Part shown: piece after piece, positions 20,990-33,300 of the stretch | Numbering within the stretch: the first letter of the stretch is position 1 | Layout: each line of letters opens with the position of its first letter | Assembly (NCBI GenBank): GCA_024291935.2 | Contig: CM044307.1 | Coordinates: 97,283,461 to 97,347,460 of the forward strand | Length of the DNA: 64,000 nt | Direction: 5' to 3' | DNA from: Okapia johnstoni | Lineage: Eukaryota; Chordata; Mammalia; Artiodactyla; Giraffidae | The notes under the pieces: generated by a model | Told to the model about the DNA's origin: nothing | The model's input: only the letters and a program-made list of their open reading frames with translations | Database searches by the model: none | Program-made: the position numbers and the translations under genes

Positions 20990-21500
20990 AAGATATATCT
21001 GCAAACAGAAAAACTGTTGAATAACTAATGATATATCTATATCATAGAATATATGTGCTATTATAAAGAATGAGAGAAAGGCATTAATTTGGAAAGATGT
21101 CCATAACAAATTAGCATAAAGAATAATCTTGTTTGTCTTAAAATAAACTTTAAAAAGCCCTCTATGTATACTATACATGCATATGTGAGTTTATATAAAC
21201 TTAGAAAAACATACCCTATAAACCCAATGAAAAGATACTCAATAAGCAAAATGTTCCCATGGCTGATTCATGTCAAGGTGCAGCGGGAACCACCACAATA
21301 TTGTAAAGTAATTAGCCTCCAATTAAAATAAATAAATTAATTAAAAAAATAAGCAAACTGTTAACACTGATTTACATGGTGGTGGAACCAGATGGGTGGG
21401 GGAGGAACAGACTATATATTTTTATTTTATATGGCTCTGCATTATTTGATTTAGCATGTGTTACTTTTAGAGTTTAAAACAGCAATAATAATAAGGCACT
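20990..21500 (+). repeat. Old L1 3' UTR, split by a 92-bp L1 tail
   Basis: The left piece (20990-21240, with 'gtgctattataaagaatgagag', 'ggaaagatgtccataac') and right piece (21363-21500, with 'gatttacatggtggtgg', 'gcattatttgatttagcatgtgttacttttag') read as one L1M-type 3' UTR once the younger L1 tail at 21256-21347 is removed. Confidence 0.6.
21256..21347 (+). mobile_element. Very short ruminant L1 insertion (3' tail only)
   Basis: This is 92 bases of L1 3' end: 'gctgattcatgtcaaggtgcagcgg', 'acaatattgtaaagtaatta' and an A-rich AATAAATAAATTAATTAAAAAA tail. AATAAGCAAAATGTT at 21241-21255 and AATAAGCAAACTGTT at 21348-21362 are a 15-bp TSD with one mismatch. Confidence 0.9.
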
Positions 21501-22729
21501 AAAGAAAAAAGAAACTGTTAGTGCTTAATTTTTGCTTTAGATTCTTTTTTTCTAGATGATGTACTATCTCCCAAACAATCTTTCCTTTCCCATCTCCCTC
21601 AGATATGTCCTTCAAAGTCTATGCCAGTTGTTCATTTTTGTGCCAGATAATAACCCAACTCACACTAAAATGTGAATGACTGATATTATCTTAACGGTTA
21701 CTTTTCCCAGGGATGTTTGAGTTTTTCAAAGGGCTGTGGACAGGCTGTAAGCTGTACCTTCATTCCTCTCAATGCTTTTATAGTTTCAGACAAGAGTGGG
21801 CTGACTGGGGGCTCTTGGCCAAGAAATCTTTCTGATGACCCTCACTTCTGGACCCATCACAGATCCCTTACTCCAAATATATGTTCCCGTGCTCATTTAG
21901 GGGAGAGAGCTTCCCCAGAGAGTCCCTTAAGATTACAATTTCAGGAAGGCCCTTTTCATTTTATATTGGAAAATTGAAAAAAAGTCTCCACGGTTACACC
22001 ATCCTGTGGAATTTGAATCCTCCAAACACATTCTAAGAAAACATATTTCATTTTCTGCACAGCAGAGGTGAGGAGATGCTTTCATTCGTCTTCTTCCTTT
22101 TTGCTACACATAAAGCCCTTTGCATCTAGAGAGAAATCGCTGATCAGTTATTTATTTTCTCTGAGTGACCGGCCACCGGGGTTTATCCTGCGGGGACAGA
22201 GTTGCCTGGACCAACCTCAACAACCTGAGGCAAACTATTAACCACACTGGCAATATCTCCTAGACTGCCACTCCTCTCACTGTGGAGGCCCCTGGTCCTG
22301 CTGCTGACGGCAACAGCAGCTCTGGGCGTGTGCAGAAGCACGTGCGCACTCACAGCACCTAAGAACTCCTCCTGGAAATGTTCCCGTGACAAGACGATGC
22401 TTTTAGTGGTCCAACATGGGGAATTCTAGTTGTGGTGAAAGTGGATGAGAATGAGTCAGTCTACGTTTCACGGCCTCTTTAAATGCAGGGAGAAAAGGAA
22501 AGCCAACAAAGATCTCTCACTCCACCCATTCCACTGGGACTCTTGCTTGAGGCCCAAAAGGAGCCTCGTGGGCCAGAAGAAAGTCCAGCGTTTGTTCTCA
22601 TTCACATGGAGCTCACAGTTGCCTGTAACTAGCTCTGTGCACCTATCCCAACAACATAAAGCCATTTAATTAAAGGGAGAAGAACAAAAAGAGAGGTTAC
22701 CTCAGGATACTTCACTGATTTCCTCTAGA
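21501..22729. other. Unique-looking spacer
   Basis: About 1.2 kb with no repeat recognised. The 86-residue frame at 21717 and 69-residue frame at 22183-22392 (minus) have no domain I know. The 22170-22400 part is GC-richer than its surroundings. Confidence 0.45.
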
Positions 22730-22954
22730 GCGGTCATTCTCAACTGGAGTGGATTTTGACCCCCAGAGAATATCTGACAATGTCTGGAGACATTTTTGGT
22801 TGTCACAACTGGAGGTGGGGAAGGGGTGAACACTACTGGCATCTAGTAAGTAGAGGCCAGAGATGCTGCTAAACATCCTACAATGAAGAGATAGCTCCCT
22901 ACGAAGAGTTTTCTGACCCCAAAAGTCAACTGTAATAAGGCTGAGAAGCTCTGG
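22730..22954 (+). repeat. MER20 (hAT) element
   Basis: It begins 'cggtcattctcaactgg' and ends 'taaggctgagaagctctgg', the near-inverted ends of MER20. The internal blocks 'gacaatgtctggagacatttttggttgtcacaactgg' and 'ggatgctgctaaacatcctacaatg' (here 'agatgctgct...') are diagnostic. A non-autonomous ancient DNA transposon. Confidence 0.85.
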
Positions 22955-23154
22955 TTTCAGCACTTGATCTATTTATTGATAGTGAGCAACTCGTGATGAA
23001 GTCTATGAGGCACTAGAGATTTTCAAGTACTTCTTTGCTTTCCATTTCAGAAACCAATGGGTGGTTTAAGAGTCATCTTCACCTTAATGGAAACCATCAA
23101 AGTAATTTCTCCTCTTTTCCATCCTTAATAGGAATAACAAAAGCTAGACGTCCA

Positions 23155-23345
23155 TTGAGATTGCCCTCTACAGCAGGCACTAAGCTGAGCACTTTCTGAG
23201 AATCACTACATCAAATCTTCACAGCGGCCTTTGAGGTAAGCACAGCTATCACTGTCATTTTGGAGACAGGTCCACCCAAGGACACTCTGCCAGGAAGAGG
23301 CAGAACTACAGTAAAGAGGCATGCTGTACCCAGAAGAGCGTGTGC
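23155..23345 (-). repeat. MIR SINE
   Basis: 'gcaggcactaagctgagcactttc', 'catcaaatcttcacagc', 'tgaggtaagcacagctatcactgtcattttgg' are the MIR 3' half in antisense. Confidence 0.7.
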
Positions 23346-24039
23346 CTGTGACAGACTCCCTGAGCCCAGCCGTGTTCCTGACCAGTAAGTGGAGACACAG
23401 GGTTTCCCAGACTTTACGGGGAAGTCAGGGCAGACTGAGACTGAAATGCAAGCATAGCTGAGATTTCTAGACCCCACTCATAGTAACCCTGATCCTTTTC
23501 AGAAAGAAGGCAGCTCAGCGAGAGAAACAAACCCTGAAATATCCTTTTATTCTTGTAAAATTTTATTATTTTCTGGGTTAATAGTTCTATAATCCCATAT
23601 CTTGTAATGAAAGAAGTTATAGGATATTTTCGTATAGGTTAGCAATCTCTTTTCAGAACCCTACGTGGTTGGGTATTTCATAATTTAGAATTTTAAAGAT
23701 TTTCAGAAAGGTTTTGCATTCACATACTATATTTCACATAATATTTCAAAGGAGTCTGCAGATAGTATAGGCTAAATGTGTCCTCCTAAAATTCATATAT
23801 TGAAAGACCAGGGAGCTGTAAACTAAATAATTCCCAGCGTGCACACAGAGCTGAGAGGCTTTCAAGTTCTGATCATTCTGAGTGAAGAGTCCTTACTGAA
23901 CATCCAGGGAATTGGGTAGATACCCCAAAAGTACCACACATTAGCAGGAAGAATAAACTAGCCCTGAAGTAAAGGTGAGTCTTAAACCCACCTTAACAAG
24001 GCTTAAAAAAAAGAGCCCTGAAACATTCAAGCTGTTGAG
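23346..24039. other. Spacer with a possible MaLR scrap
   Basis: Mostly unrecognised. 'aatgtgtcctcctaaaattcatatattgaaag' near 23776-23805 resembles the first bases of an MLT1-like LTR. Confidence 0.35.
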
Positions 24040-24600
24040 AAAGTGTGTGATTTCCTTGGTTCGGTCTCTCGCCACAGCGAAAATTTGAAACAACAGATGG
24101 ACCAGTGTTATAGCTCAGTTTTATTGGCAAGCAAAGGAAAATACATCCTCGAGGCATGAGGGCGGACTGACCCAAAAGACACAAAGAGAAGAGAAGCCCC
24201 TGGCTCAATTTTGGCTCCTCTTTTTATGTTTTTCTACTCCCTCTGAGCCTGCCCTGTGTAAACTGGGCTGGCCAGGAGGCCTGTTTGTTTTACCTGAGGT
24301 CCTCACTCTGGTCCTCAGACCTTCCTTTGTTCTATTTTCGTCAGCTTTTCCCTTCTTTGTCTTTTAGCCACCGCCACTTTGGACTCCTTTTTCCTATTCT
24401 AATTACCTAACAAAGCCTTGAAAGGACCAAGCCAACAGCAACAAAATCCAACACTCTTTTAAGAGTAAGTTCAACAAGGGACACACAGTTTTGAAGGTGT
24501 TAGCCTGCTGTGGCCCCCTTTGCCTAGCCCCCTTTTCTTTTACCCTCCTCCCTCAAAAGAGAATAAGTTCAACAAAATCAAATATGCAATTTTACATTCC
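24040..24600 (-). repeat. ERV LTR-like sequence, antisense
   Basis: 'tcagttttattggcaagcaaagg' has the look of an antisense polyadenylation region, preceded by a 'ggtctctcgccacagcgaaaatttg' R/U5-like segment and followed by a long C/T-rich stretch. Boundaries and family are not determined. Confidence 0.4.
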
Positions 24601-25069
24601 AAGAGTCACTAAAAGTTACTAGACATTTGAAGAAACAAGGAAATGTGATTCACAGCTAAGGAAATTTAAGCGATAGAAGCAGATCTAGAAATGATAGAGA
24701 TGAGGGAACTGGCCTGTGGCACTTTAAAGAACCTGCAAGAACAGTCAACCTGTGTTTAGTGTTGTCAAAATCTGGAGGTGTTCTCTCTTCAGCCATTGTT
24801 AGTAATGTTTCTTTTATGGCTTTATAAACATAAAGCTTTAAAAAATAAACATAAAGTTTTATTATCCAAATTAGAAATATGTTCAAGTTTAAGGTATACA
24901 TCAGACATTATTTTAACAAGTTTATCAAGATTTTAGTTTCTTCAATATTAGTAGGAGTGCTTTCATTACAAATTTCTTATGTATTTTACATTACGATGTT
25001 CTTAAATTCTGTAGGCAGCTTAACTCTGGTGACTAGTTATTTGGCCAAATACCAGTCTAGATGTTGTTG

Positions 25070-25322
25070 TGAAGGTATTGTGTGACATGTGGTTAACACC
25101 TACAACTAGTTGACTTTAAGTAAAGATTAGCCTCAATAATGTCTGTGGGCCTTATCCATGCAGTTGAAGGACTCAGTGCAAAATCTGAGATTTTGGAATT
25201 GTCAGCCCCCATAATCATGTGAGCCAAGTCCTCAAAATAGATCTCTTTTAAATATATGTTAAAACATACAAAATAATACTTTATTGTTTGCATTTCTTTG
25301 GGGAACCTTGACTGGTACTACA
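25070..25322 (+). repeat. Ancient LTR/DNA repeat
   Basis: 'gacatgtggttaacacc', 'gactttaagtaaagattagcctc', 'ggaattgtcagcccccataatcatgtgagcca' and the end 'ttggggaaccttgactggtac' are familiar from an old mammalian repeat ending 'ggagaaccctgac'. The family name is not certain. The sequence from 24601 to 25069 is unassigned. Confidence 0.5.
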
Positions 25323-27749
25323 GCCTTCTGAATAATCACACTGATTTCAATGCTCAATTTTTGTAGTATATGATAGTGGCTTGCTTCATGACCAACAAAC
25401 TAGAAGCATATGTTCACTTCTGCACTGTCAAATTCATTTGATAAACATACAGTCGTGGTCTACATCGTTTGCCCTTTGCAATTAGTTCTTGATCATCACT
25501 GCACAGAAAATCTTCCACAGCTTGCCACTCAGTTTTTAGTCATAAATTGTTCTGATTCTGCTATTCTATTTTTCATTAAGACAGACACACCTTTCTGTTT
25601 TCTGTAATAATTTTTCCTACTACATTATTAATTACAACAGGTACTTCTTTTTCTTCTTTTCTCTGTTGCCTACAGGGACAGCTTCTACTCTTTTTGAAGA
25701 GTGAAATTAAACCCAAATTTCAAAAGAACAAAAATGCACACAGCAGATATGATAGTGATGAGTGGGAGCTCTGAGACACAGTTAACGATCAGAACTATCT
25801 TTCCCACCAAATGAATTTTTTGTCCCTGCACTTACCAAAAAGGCTTCAGCTTTCAGAGCTTTTAGGATATTGTTAAGTGCAGAGGAAGGGCTGTGGACCT
25901 GTACCCACCTCCTGCCAAATATCACATGTTTTGAAACATACTGGTCCTTATTTGACTAAGCAACAAGACAGAATGTTCTCTGGAAAGAGAACTCTCCCTG
26001 CCACCCACTTTTGTTACATATGGGATATTAAGGAGACGGTGAGCTCACCATCCTGGCTGGCATTCCTCGGTCGAGCTTCCCGAGCAGTGGAAGGCAGAGC
26101 CTTCAGACTCATCAGGCAGCGCTGACTGCCAAGATGACCTTGGCTCTCACAGCTCTTTGCTGGTCCAGCGTTTTAAGTGCTGGCCAAGTTGACACCCCAA
26201 AGGAATCCCTTTTTCTGCTAACATCAAGTTCCACCAAATTTCCATCGCTCTGTGGGCTTCTACTCCACGACTGCGGGTCCCTAGGGCCTACGCTTTTTCG
26301 ATTCATCGAATCTATACCACCTGTTGGGAGTACAGGAAGATGGAGGGATTGATGGCCAAGGAACTCTGCACATCTGGGTTCTGTTTTAGAGGGAAATATG
26401 CACACAGAAAATGATGCTGGTCAATGAGCGTGTGATATTTAGTTGGGCTGTAGCCCATGTCCGAGTGCACAGTGCTCTGTGACCTAGAGCAGACCACAAA
26501 CAACTCGGTTAAACGTATATTTAACCAGAACAGTCTGAGCTCTTGGGCCTTTTGTCTTAGGCTCTGGCCCTATCAAGGAAAAGTCATAAAAGCCTACGAC
26601 ACAGACAGACTCCTTCTTATTGGGGGTGAAATGAAATGTGAGTGGAGTGAGAGGAGCTGTGAATATAGCTGCTGGTCAACAACATCCCTGATCTCTAGTC
26701 TTTGACCCATTATTCCATAAACTTAACTTCTAGATCCATCTTACCTGGATTTATGGGATGAAAAATACCCAAAGAATCAGTGTCAACAGAACATTTTCCC
26801 CCAAACAGGCTACTTTAAACACTTTCAACGAGACTACACTTTCTAGAAACATGTCTCAGTGATTCTTCTTGCCCTTGATCCTGTTCTTGAGGGAAGAGCA
26901 AAGGTAGCAGTGAGTTGGAACTCTGAGATTCTCACGGTCAGCACAGTGGATTTTACATTTACAGCAGGGTGGGTCACTGTTTTACAAAGTGATGGTTGAA
27001 TGAATGAAAATGGAACAAGACTTCTCATAATCACAATCAGCCTCTACTGCAGAATTAGCATAGAGGTTGCTGCTCAAGCCATTTGCTTACTTACCACCCT
27101 GGAGGGAAAAAAAATATCCTTGGGCTAATGGTTAATTGAGGCAGGCAGTAAGAGATGTAATTGGAGGGGGTGTTGCATTTGGGAGCAAAGAATCCAAATA
27201 GAATTCCAGCTTCCTCTACACCTACATTTCTCTCTTCTCTTTGGGAAATAATCAAAGACATTAGCAACATCAGCACTGCCAAATATACATCAGATCTCAA
27301 TACATACGCTGTAATAGAGGTCGCCGTTTAATAAGGAAGAACAACCCTACAAAATATTTATGCTCATCCCACTTGCTAAATTAAAATCTTGACAATGTAC
27401 TTGGCTGCTTGTGTTGTTTTCACAAGAGTCTAGACTGGAAATCTAATTATACTACATTTTAGAACACTGACAAAAGGTGATCTTTTACAGGTTATAGCCT
27501 TGTGGCCTAGATTCATCTTTGCATTACTTGAGTAATGTATACATTACTTCATATACATTACCTCATGTTAGTAGTCTGAAACACCACCCTATATATAGTT
27601 AATACAAAATTTATTTTTGGTATTTAAGAAAGTGAAGGCTTAATACCATCCACAAATTACAAGTTCAAAAAAGACATGCTTTAATTTCAGCTCTCTACCT
27701 ATATTCCAAGATTGCCAGAATTTGCTCAAGCTTAATTTGATATTATTAA
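25323..27749. other. 2.4-kb stretch free of recognisable repeats
   Basis: No SINE, LINE or LTR recognised. A 72-codon frame at 26134-26352 begins MTLALTALCWSSVLSAG in a favourable start context (AAGATGA), but I can match it to no protein. There is no splice-bounded exon series. Confidence 0.45.
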
Positions 27750-27757
27750 ACCCATTT

Positions 27758-27975
27758 GGGGCTTTTCCCTCATAGCTCAGTCGGTGAAGGATCTGCCTGC
27801 AATGCAGGGGACCTGGGTTGATTCCTGGATGGGGAAGATCCCCTGGAGAAGGAAATGGCAACCCACTCCAGTATTCTTGCCTGGAGAATCCCATGGACCG
27901 AGGAGCCTGGCGGGCTACAGTCCATGGGGTCACAAGAGTTGGACACAACTTAGCGACTAAACCACCACCACCGAG
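27758..27975 (+). repeat. Bov-tA SINE, full length, in MIR
   Basis: Head 'tcatagctcagtcggtgaagg', B-box 'gggttgattcc' and complete tail 'cttagcgactaaaccaccaccacc'. ACCCATTT flanks it (27750-27757 and 27976-27983). The right TSD copy begins the MIR. Confidence 0.92.
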
Positions 27976-28080
27976 ACCCATTTTACAGATAAGGAAACTG
28001 TGCAAATGAGACATAAAGAGGTGCCATAATATGCTCAAGGTCACATAAACAGTAAAGCCAGCATTGGAACTTGGAGAATT
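27976..28080 (-). repeat. MIR fragment
   Basis: 'cccattttacagataaggaaactg', 'gctcaaggtcacataaacagtaaagccagcattggaac' is the MIR core in antisense. Confidence 0.8.
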
Positions 28081-28099
28081 TGCTGACAGAAACTATCTT

Positions 28100-28845
28100 C
28101 TTAACTATTATATAAAACTACCTCTCACTAATACTCTACTTTACCAAGGTCTGAAGGCCTTCCACGATTTGCCCAACACATTCGTCTGGTCTCAGTTACT
28201 CCATGCCCACTCTATTCCAGTCACACTGGCCTCCTTGCTGTTCCTTGAATATTTCTAATACACTCCACCTCAGGGCTTCTGAAACTACTCTTTTCCTCCA
28301 CGTGCAACCTTTTATCCCCAAGCAGCTTAATGGCTCGCCTCACTTTTTTGGTGTCTATTCAAATGTTACTTCAACAAAGCAACCTTCCCTGGACTCCCTC
28401 TTCATAAATCCCTTTGCCTCGAGCCTCTTCACTATCATTTTAATATGCGTTGTGTACCTTCAGAATACTTCCTAAATATTACAGGTGTGCACGCATGCTA
28501 AGTTGCTTCAGTCATGTCTGAGTCTATGAGACGCTTATGCACTGTAGCCCTCCAGCCTTGTCTGTCCATGACAAGAATACTGGAGTGGGTTGCCATTTCC
28601 TCCTCAAAGGGATCTTCCTGACCCAGGGATTGAACCCGCATCTCTTACGTCTTCTGCATTGCAGGCAGGTTCTTTACCAGTACTGCCACCCATAGTTACC
28701 TATTTAGTGTCTGTCTCTCCCAATCAGAATGTAAGCTCACAGGGCAGAGAATGTACTGTTGTGCTCACTGCTGTGTTACTGGCTCTTAGAATGGTCCTGT
28801 AACATACGAAACACTCAGTAGATATTTGCCGAGTGGAAGAATAGA
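28100..28845 (+). repeat. L2 LINE 3' end, split by a Bov-tA
   Basis: 'gaaggccttccacgatttg', 'ccagtcacactggcctccttgctgttccttgaa', 'cttcaacaaagcaaccttccctgg' and, after the SINE, 'agaatgtaagctcacagggcagagaatgt' and 'aaacactcagtagatatttgccgagtgg' form a clear L2 3' end. Confidence 0.85.
28484..28691 (-). repeat. Bov-tA SINE in L2
   Basis: Antisense: 'tgctaagttgcttcagtcatgtctgag', 'gacaagaatactggagtgggttgcc', B-box 'gggattgaaccc', head 'ttctttaccagtactgcc'. Confidence 0.9.
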
Positions 28846-29084
28846 GGGAAGGACAGAATATAGGGAAACTAAGCAATTCATTCAGATTAGGATGCTGGTT
28901 GTGCAACCAGTGCTTTCAATGCCAACCATACCAACACATGATGTTCATTATTTTCTCACTTGTAACTTGAGAGATTTCTTCATGTCATCTCCTGAAGAAA
29001 ATGAGGATTCTAGCTCTCACTTTCAAAGTGCCGGGGAATGAGGATAATACAAATTAGTTCTTCGATTATCATTGTATTCACAAA

Positions 29085-29465
29085 TTCCAATATTTACTAT
29101 GTACTTAACAGGGTCTAGACACTGAGCTAAGCACTTTACATGGTTTATTTCATTTTACTGCTGCAATAGCGCTTTTGATTATTAGTACTGAAGTGTGCAC
29201 AGTGTTTATATATACGACCACTGGAGTCATTCCGCCCAGATTTAAATCCTGGATCCACCACTGACTTGCTGTGTGGCTCTTTTTAACATCTGTAAAGAGG
29301 ACATGATATGATGTTAATTGTACATAACTAGTAGAGTTGCTCTGAGGCTCACATGAGATCATGCAGTTGAAGCACCTGGCATAGTCTGGCACATAGCAAA
29401 CATTCTAACATCTATGCTATGAACAACTAACAAGCTGTGCTGGGATTTAAATCTGACGCTGTTTA
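29085..29465. repeat. Two MIR elements, probably nested
   Basis: An antisense MIR 3' part (29085-29158, 'actgagctaagcactttacatgg') and what may be its other end (29435-29465, 'gctgtgctgggatttaaatctgac') bracket a plus-strand MIR (about 29215-29420, 'tttaaatcctggatccaccactgacttgctgtgtgg' to 'acctggcatagtctggcacatagcaaac'). Confidence 0.6.
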
Positions 29466-29697
29466 ACATTGAAGTTTTTTGTGTTTTTTGACGTACCATC
29501 TTTTCTGCCTCTCCTAGTCTGGCTCTGTGCTCAAAGGGCCCTAGTGAAGTAAGTCAAGTGTAGAAAATTGTATCAACTCAGTTAACATTCTCTTTAAAAG
29601 GCCCTCTTTGAGTGTTTGCAAAGTGAGCCCTGATGCATTTGTAAGGAGAATTAGGCTATGATGGTGACCTTGAAAGTTGTGGTTATTTATACACCTC

Positions 29698-30085
29698 TCT
29701 AGAAAAATTTGACCCTGTTTGATTATCTAAACATGAAAAGGAAAATAGTGCTTCTAGAAGAAAATTTAGGAGACTACCCTCATGATTTGGGACTAGGCAA
29801 AGATTTCTTAAGATATACTAACTGTATGATGAAATGGACTATATAAAATTAGGAATTTCTTTTCACCAAAAGACACTATTGAGAGGATGAAAAAGGAAGC
29901 CACAAAGTGAGAGAATATTTGTAATATTTGCAATATTCAACAACTGACAAAGGATTGTTATACAGAATACGTAACCATACAAATCAATATGAAAAAGCTA
30001 GGGAACTCAATAGAAAAGTGAGGAAAAGACATGGGCAGGGACTTCACAAAAGGTCTCATCACAATGGCCAGTAAACAGATGTTTA
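29698..30085 (+). repeat. Old L1 ORF2 3' fragment
   Basis: 'gggactaggcaaagatttctta', 'tttcttttcaccaaaagacactattgagagg', 'gacaaaggattgttatacagaa' and 'cacaatggccagtaaacag' follow L1 ORF2 toward its C-terminus. Many stops; very old. Confidence 0.8.
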
Positions 30086-30117
30086 TTTGTTTTTAAATCT
30101 ACCTACTACCTAGCATG

Positions 30118-30345
30118 GGCTTCCCACGTGGTGTTAGTGGTAAAGAACCTGCCCACCAACTCAGGAAATGTAAGAGACTCGGTTTGATCCCTGTGTCTGG
30201 AAGATCCCCTGGAGGAGGGCATGGCAACCCACTCCAGTATTCTTGCCTGGAGAATCCCATTGACAGAGGAGCCTGGCAGGCTATGGTCCATGGAGTCACA
30301 AAGAGTTGGACACGACTGAAGTGACTTAGCACAGCACAGCACAGC
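30118..30345 (+). repeat. Bov-tA SINE with TSD
   Basis: Full length with a (CACAG)n tail. AGCATG flanks it at 30112-30117 and 30346-30351. Overlapping frames on both strands are SINE sequence. Confidence 0.9.
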
Positions 30346-30351
30346 AGCATG

Positions 30352-33300
30352 TGAAATTCTCAATTAACACCCGAGAATCTGAAAAAGCCAGAAAAGTCAA
30401 ACGTGGTGTGGATGCTGTCAGAGAATTGAGAGTAAATAAGACAGGATTCATGTGTCCAGGGAATTTCCTCATTAAAATATACAACACAATACAGTGCAAG
30501 GCATAATGTGTAAAGCTAAGGTTTAAAGCTCGTGGTGACAGCAGAGGTTAATTCCGAATGAAAGGAACAAGGAGGCTTCAGAGGACGTGACACTAAGCTG
30601 TGCTCTGATGCATGATCAAATGCGTGGGTTGATCATGTGTTTCTCCCCACTTGAAGGCACCTTGAAGGTGGCACTATTGATGCTGAGGGGCAAGGGGGAC
30701 AATAGGAGCATGTCGGAGCAATCTTCCCGTGTGTGTGTGCTTAGTCACTCCTCCTATAGTGGCACCTTTTTAAGGATCAGTAAAACACGGCCCTAAAACT
30801 TCAGGGTTCACTTTGCAAGCACTCAAAAGAGAAAAATGATCAAATGCAGTCCCTCTGTCATTAACTTATTCCTTCCACTGGTGGAAGAGACTGCCCCTGT
30901 TCTGGCTCCTCCTCTCCGCAACCTGCAGCCCAATTTCTATCCAGGTTTCCACTGGCAGGCCACTGAAATGGAGATTCTTTTGGGTTGTACCACATTTTCT
31001 TCAGGGGTCAAGTTTGATCAGATATTCCTTACGACCTGTCTGAATTTCCTTTCTATATCTTTAATGAGTCACTTTTGTAGGTTATCAGCCTTTAGCCTCT
31101 GGAAGCTTTGGGACAGGCAGAATGTATGCTATTTCAGCTAACTTATGCTGGCTACCCAGAGTAAGGGGACACCAAGCCCTGCTTCTTTAAAAGCTTTCCA
31201 GTGTTAGCCTTCCAGAAATAATGAAAACACTGTCAACTGCTCAACAAGAATTTCAAAGCAACCCTCTTATCTGTGGCAGGAGGGCGCTGAGGTTGGCCTC
31301 CTTTGCCGTCTGTCATTTCAGCTCAAAGCACAATAGCTTTATTGTTCCTCTGCAGAAATCAGTGAAACCCTCCTAGAGCCATTTGGTAAAGGGATTCTGG
31401 AGGAATTTGCATGGCTTTCCAGCAAAAATAAATAATTTCCAAGTGAGCCTTAAATGAAATTGCAGGGACACTGTCCTTAATGTAGAACCAAGCACAGGTA
31501 GATACTCACTGACATGTTTCACTACAATTCATTTGGTTGTAAGGATTTGTTTAGGCTATTTTACTCTTTCGATATCTCCTCTTGGGGGGAATTATTATAA
31601 ACTGTTTATAAATAACAATAATTCCCTTACCTAAAATTTTCTTATAGTCTTATGTAGGGCAGTAGGAAGCAGGAGAGAGTGATAAGACTGAATAAAGATT
31701 TGAATTGGATTCCTAAGGAAAAAAAGAAACGTAAAGAAAGTGGCTGAGGTTCGACAAACTTCCAAAGCTGATTAGAAAACATCACATGGGAAATATTAGT
31801 GGATGGCTCAGTACTAACAATGGCATGAGCAGCAGTTCAGACCTACTGTCCACCACCAGCCTGTGTGCACATTTTTTGTGTGTGGCTTTCAAACTGTGCT
31901 CCATGGAGCCTTCTGGTTTTCCTGGTGTTCCACAGAGACAGAGGGGTCTCAGAGGGAGGGGTACTGAGCTCAGCCATCAGCCCCAAGTTCAGTAGCCCTT
32001 CTGAGCCTCATGACCCACTTGAACCACCATGATCTGGGCTTGTACCTATTTACATGCTGTTAAGTATGTAAGAGTGTTTGAAAAAACATATATATATGTT
32101 CAAGAGACGTAGAGGGGAAGAAGAGCTCAGAAATCATTATTATGGGTCATTTACCTTAGCATCTCTCAAGAGTCTCTCAAATAGACCCCCAGCAATTCAA
32201 TCCAGTGTCCCCTAAACTGTGAGGACCACCCTTAGGCATGGCAAGCAGGACATCTTGCTACAAAGAGGGCCATCCTTAAAAATTCCTAAGTCCCTTCCAG
32301 TGCCTGGGACTGGCTGAGTCCAGCAGTGCCACCCAGGCATAGCACTTCCTAGTGTGCATGGTTCCAGGCCCCTGTTTCTCCTCTGCACAGCACGTTCTGA
32401 AATCCTGGTATCAGTGGTTGACCACTTACCCTCAAGGAACTCTGGCACTTCCCCTCTGGGGTTCTTCTGTGATCACATGGCCGAGCCCCAGTGCCAGGAG
32501 AGCAGACTGACAACCAGATGGTTCCTGCTGGCCACTGCACTGTTAGTTTTTCTTTCACAAGATAGTTTCAGACTGGGCTGATGGACTCTGATTGGGGTTA
32601 CTAATGCTTACACTCACAGAAGACGTAAGAAGAATCAGGGCTTTGGACAACTGACAGTCCACTGCCCATCTTTGGATCTGAGCTGCATCTCTGGGCCTGT
32701 CCAGAGTCACTTGCATATCCATGCTCCAACCGCAGAGCCATCTCTACTCTTGAGCACCCAAGGGCATTGACAGTGGTTGCAGGAATCCTTTACCTCTAAC
32801 TCTTGCTGCTAGCACCAAGGGCAGTTGCCAACTCCTTTTGTGGGAGATGTACAGCATATCTGGGAGTCTTCAGGAGTGACTAGGCCTGTCACCTCCAAGA
32901 GCCTTTGAGATCACTGCCGTGCAGTGTAACAGGTCTTCTGATCAGTGTCCTTTCTTTCCTCTGATTGATATGCTGACATTATGTTCTCCCAGGTAGGTCT
33001 TACAGCCTGCCCGAAGACAGATGGCCATTTCTTGAGTAAATGGACCTGTGCTCTTCCCATGAGGCCCACAGGCTCCTCTTCCATCCTCATTGCAAGTGGT
33101 GGTACAGAAGTTCAAAGTGTGTTTAATGTTAAAAAAGATGACATTCTAGGAATGCAGTGATTGTGGCCTAAAGAGTTCAAAAGAAGTCATGGTTGGAATA
33201 TGAGCTATTCTACATTTAAGGTATAAAATTCTGAACAATAAATTTAACATGAGTGGAAAATGAATTATTATTCACATTTTCCTGCATCCCCTGTACGAGA

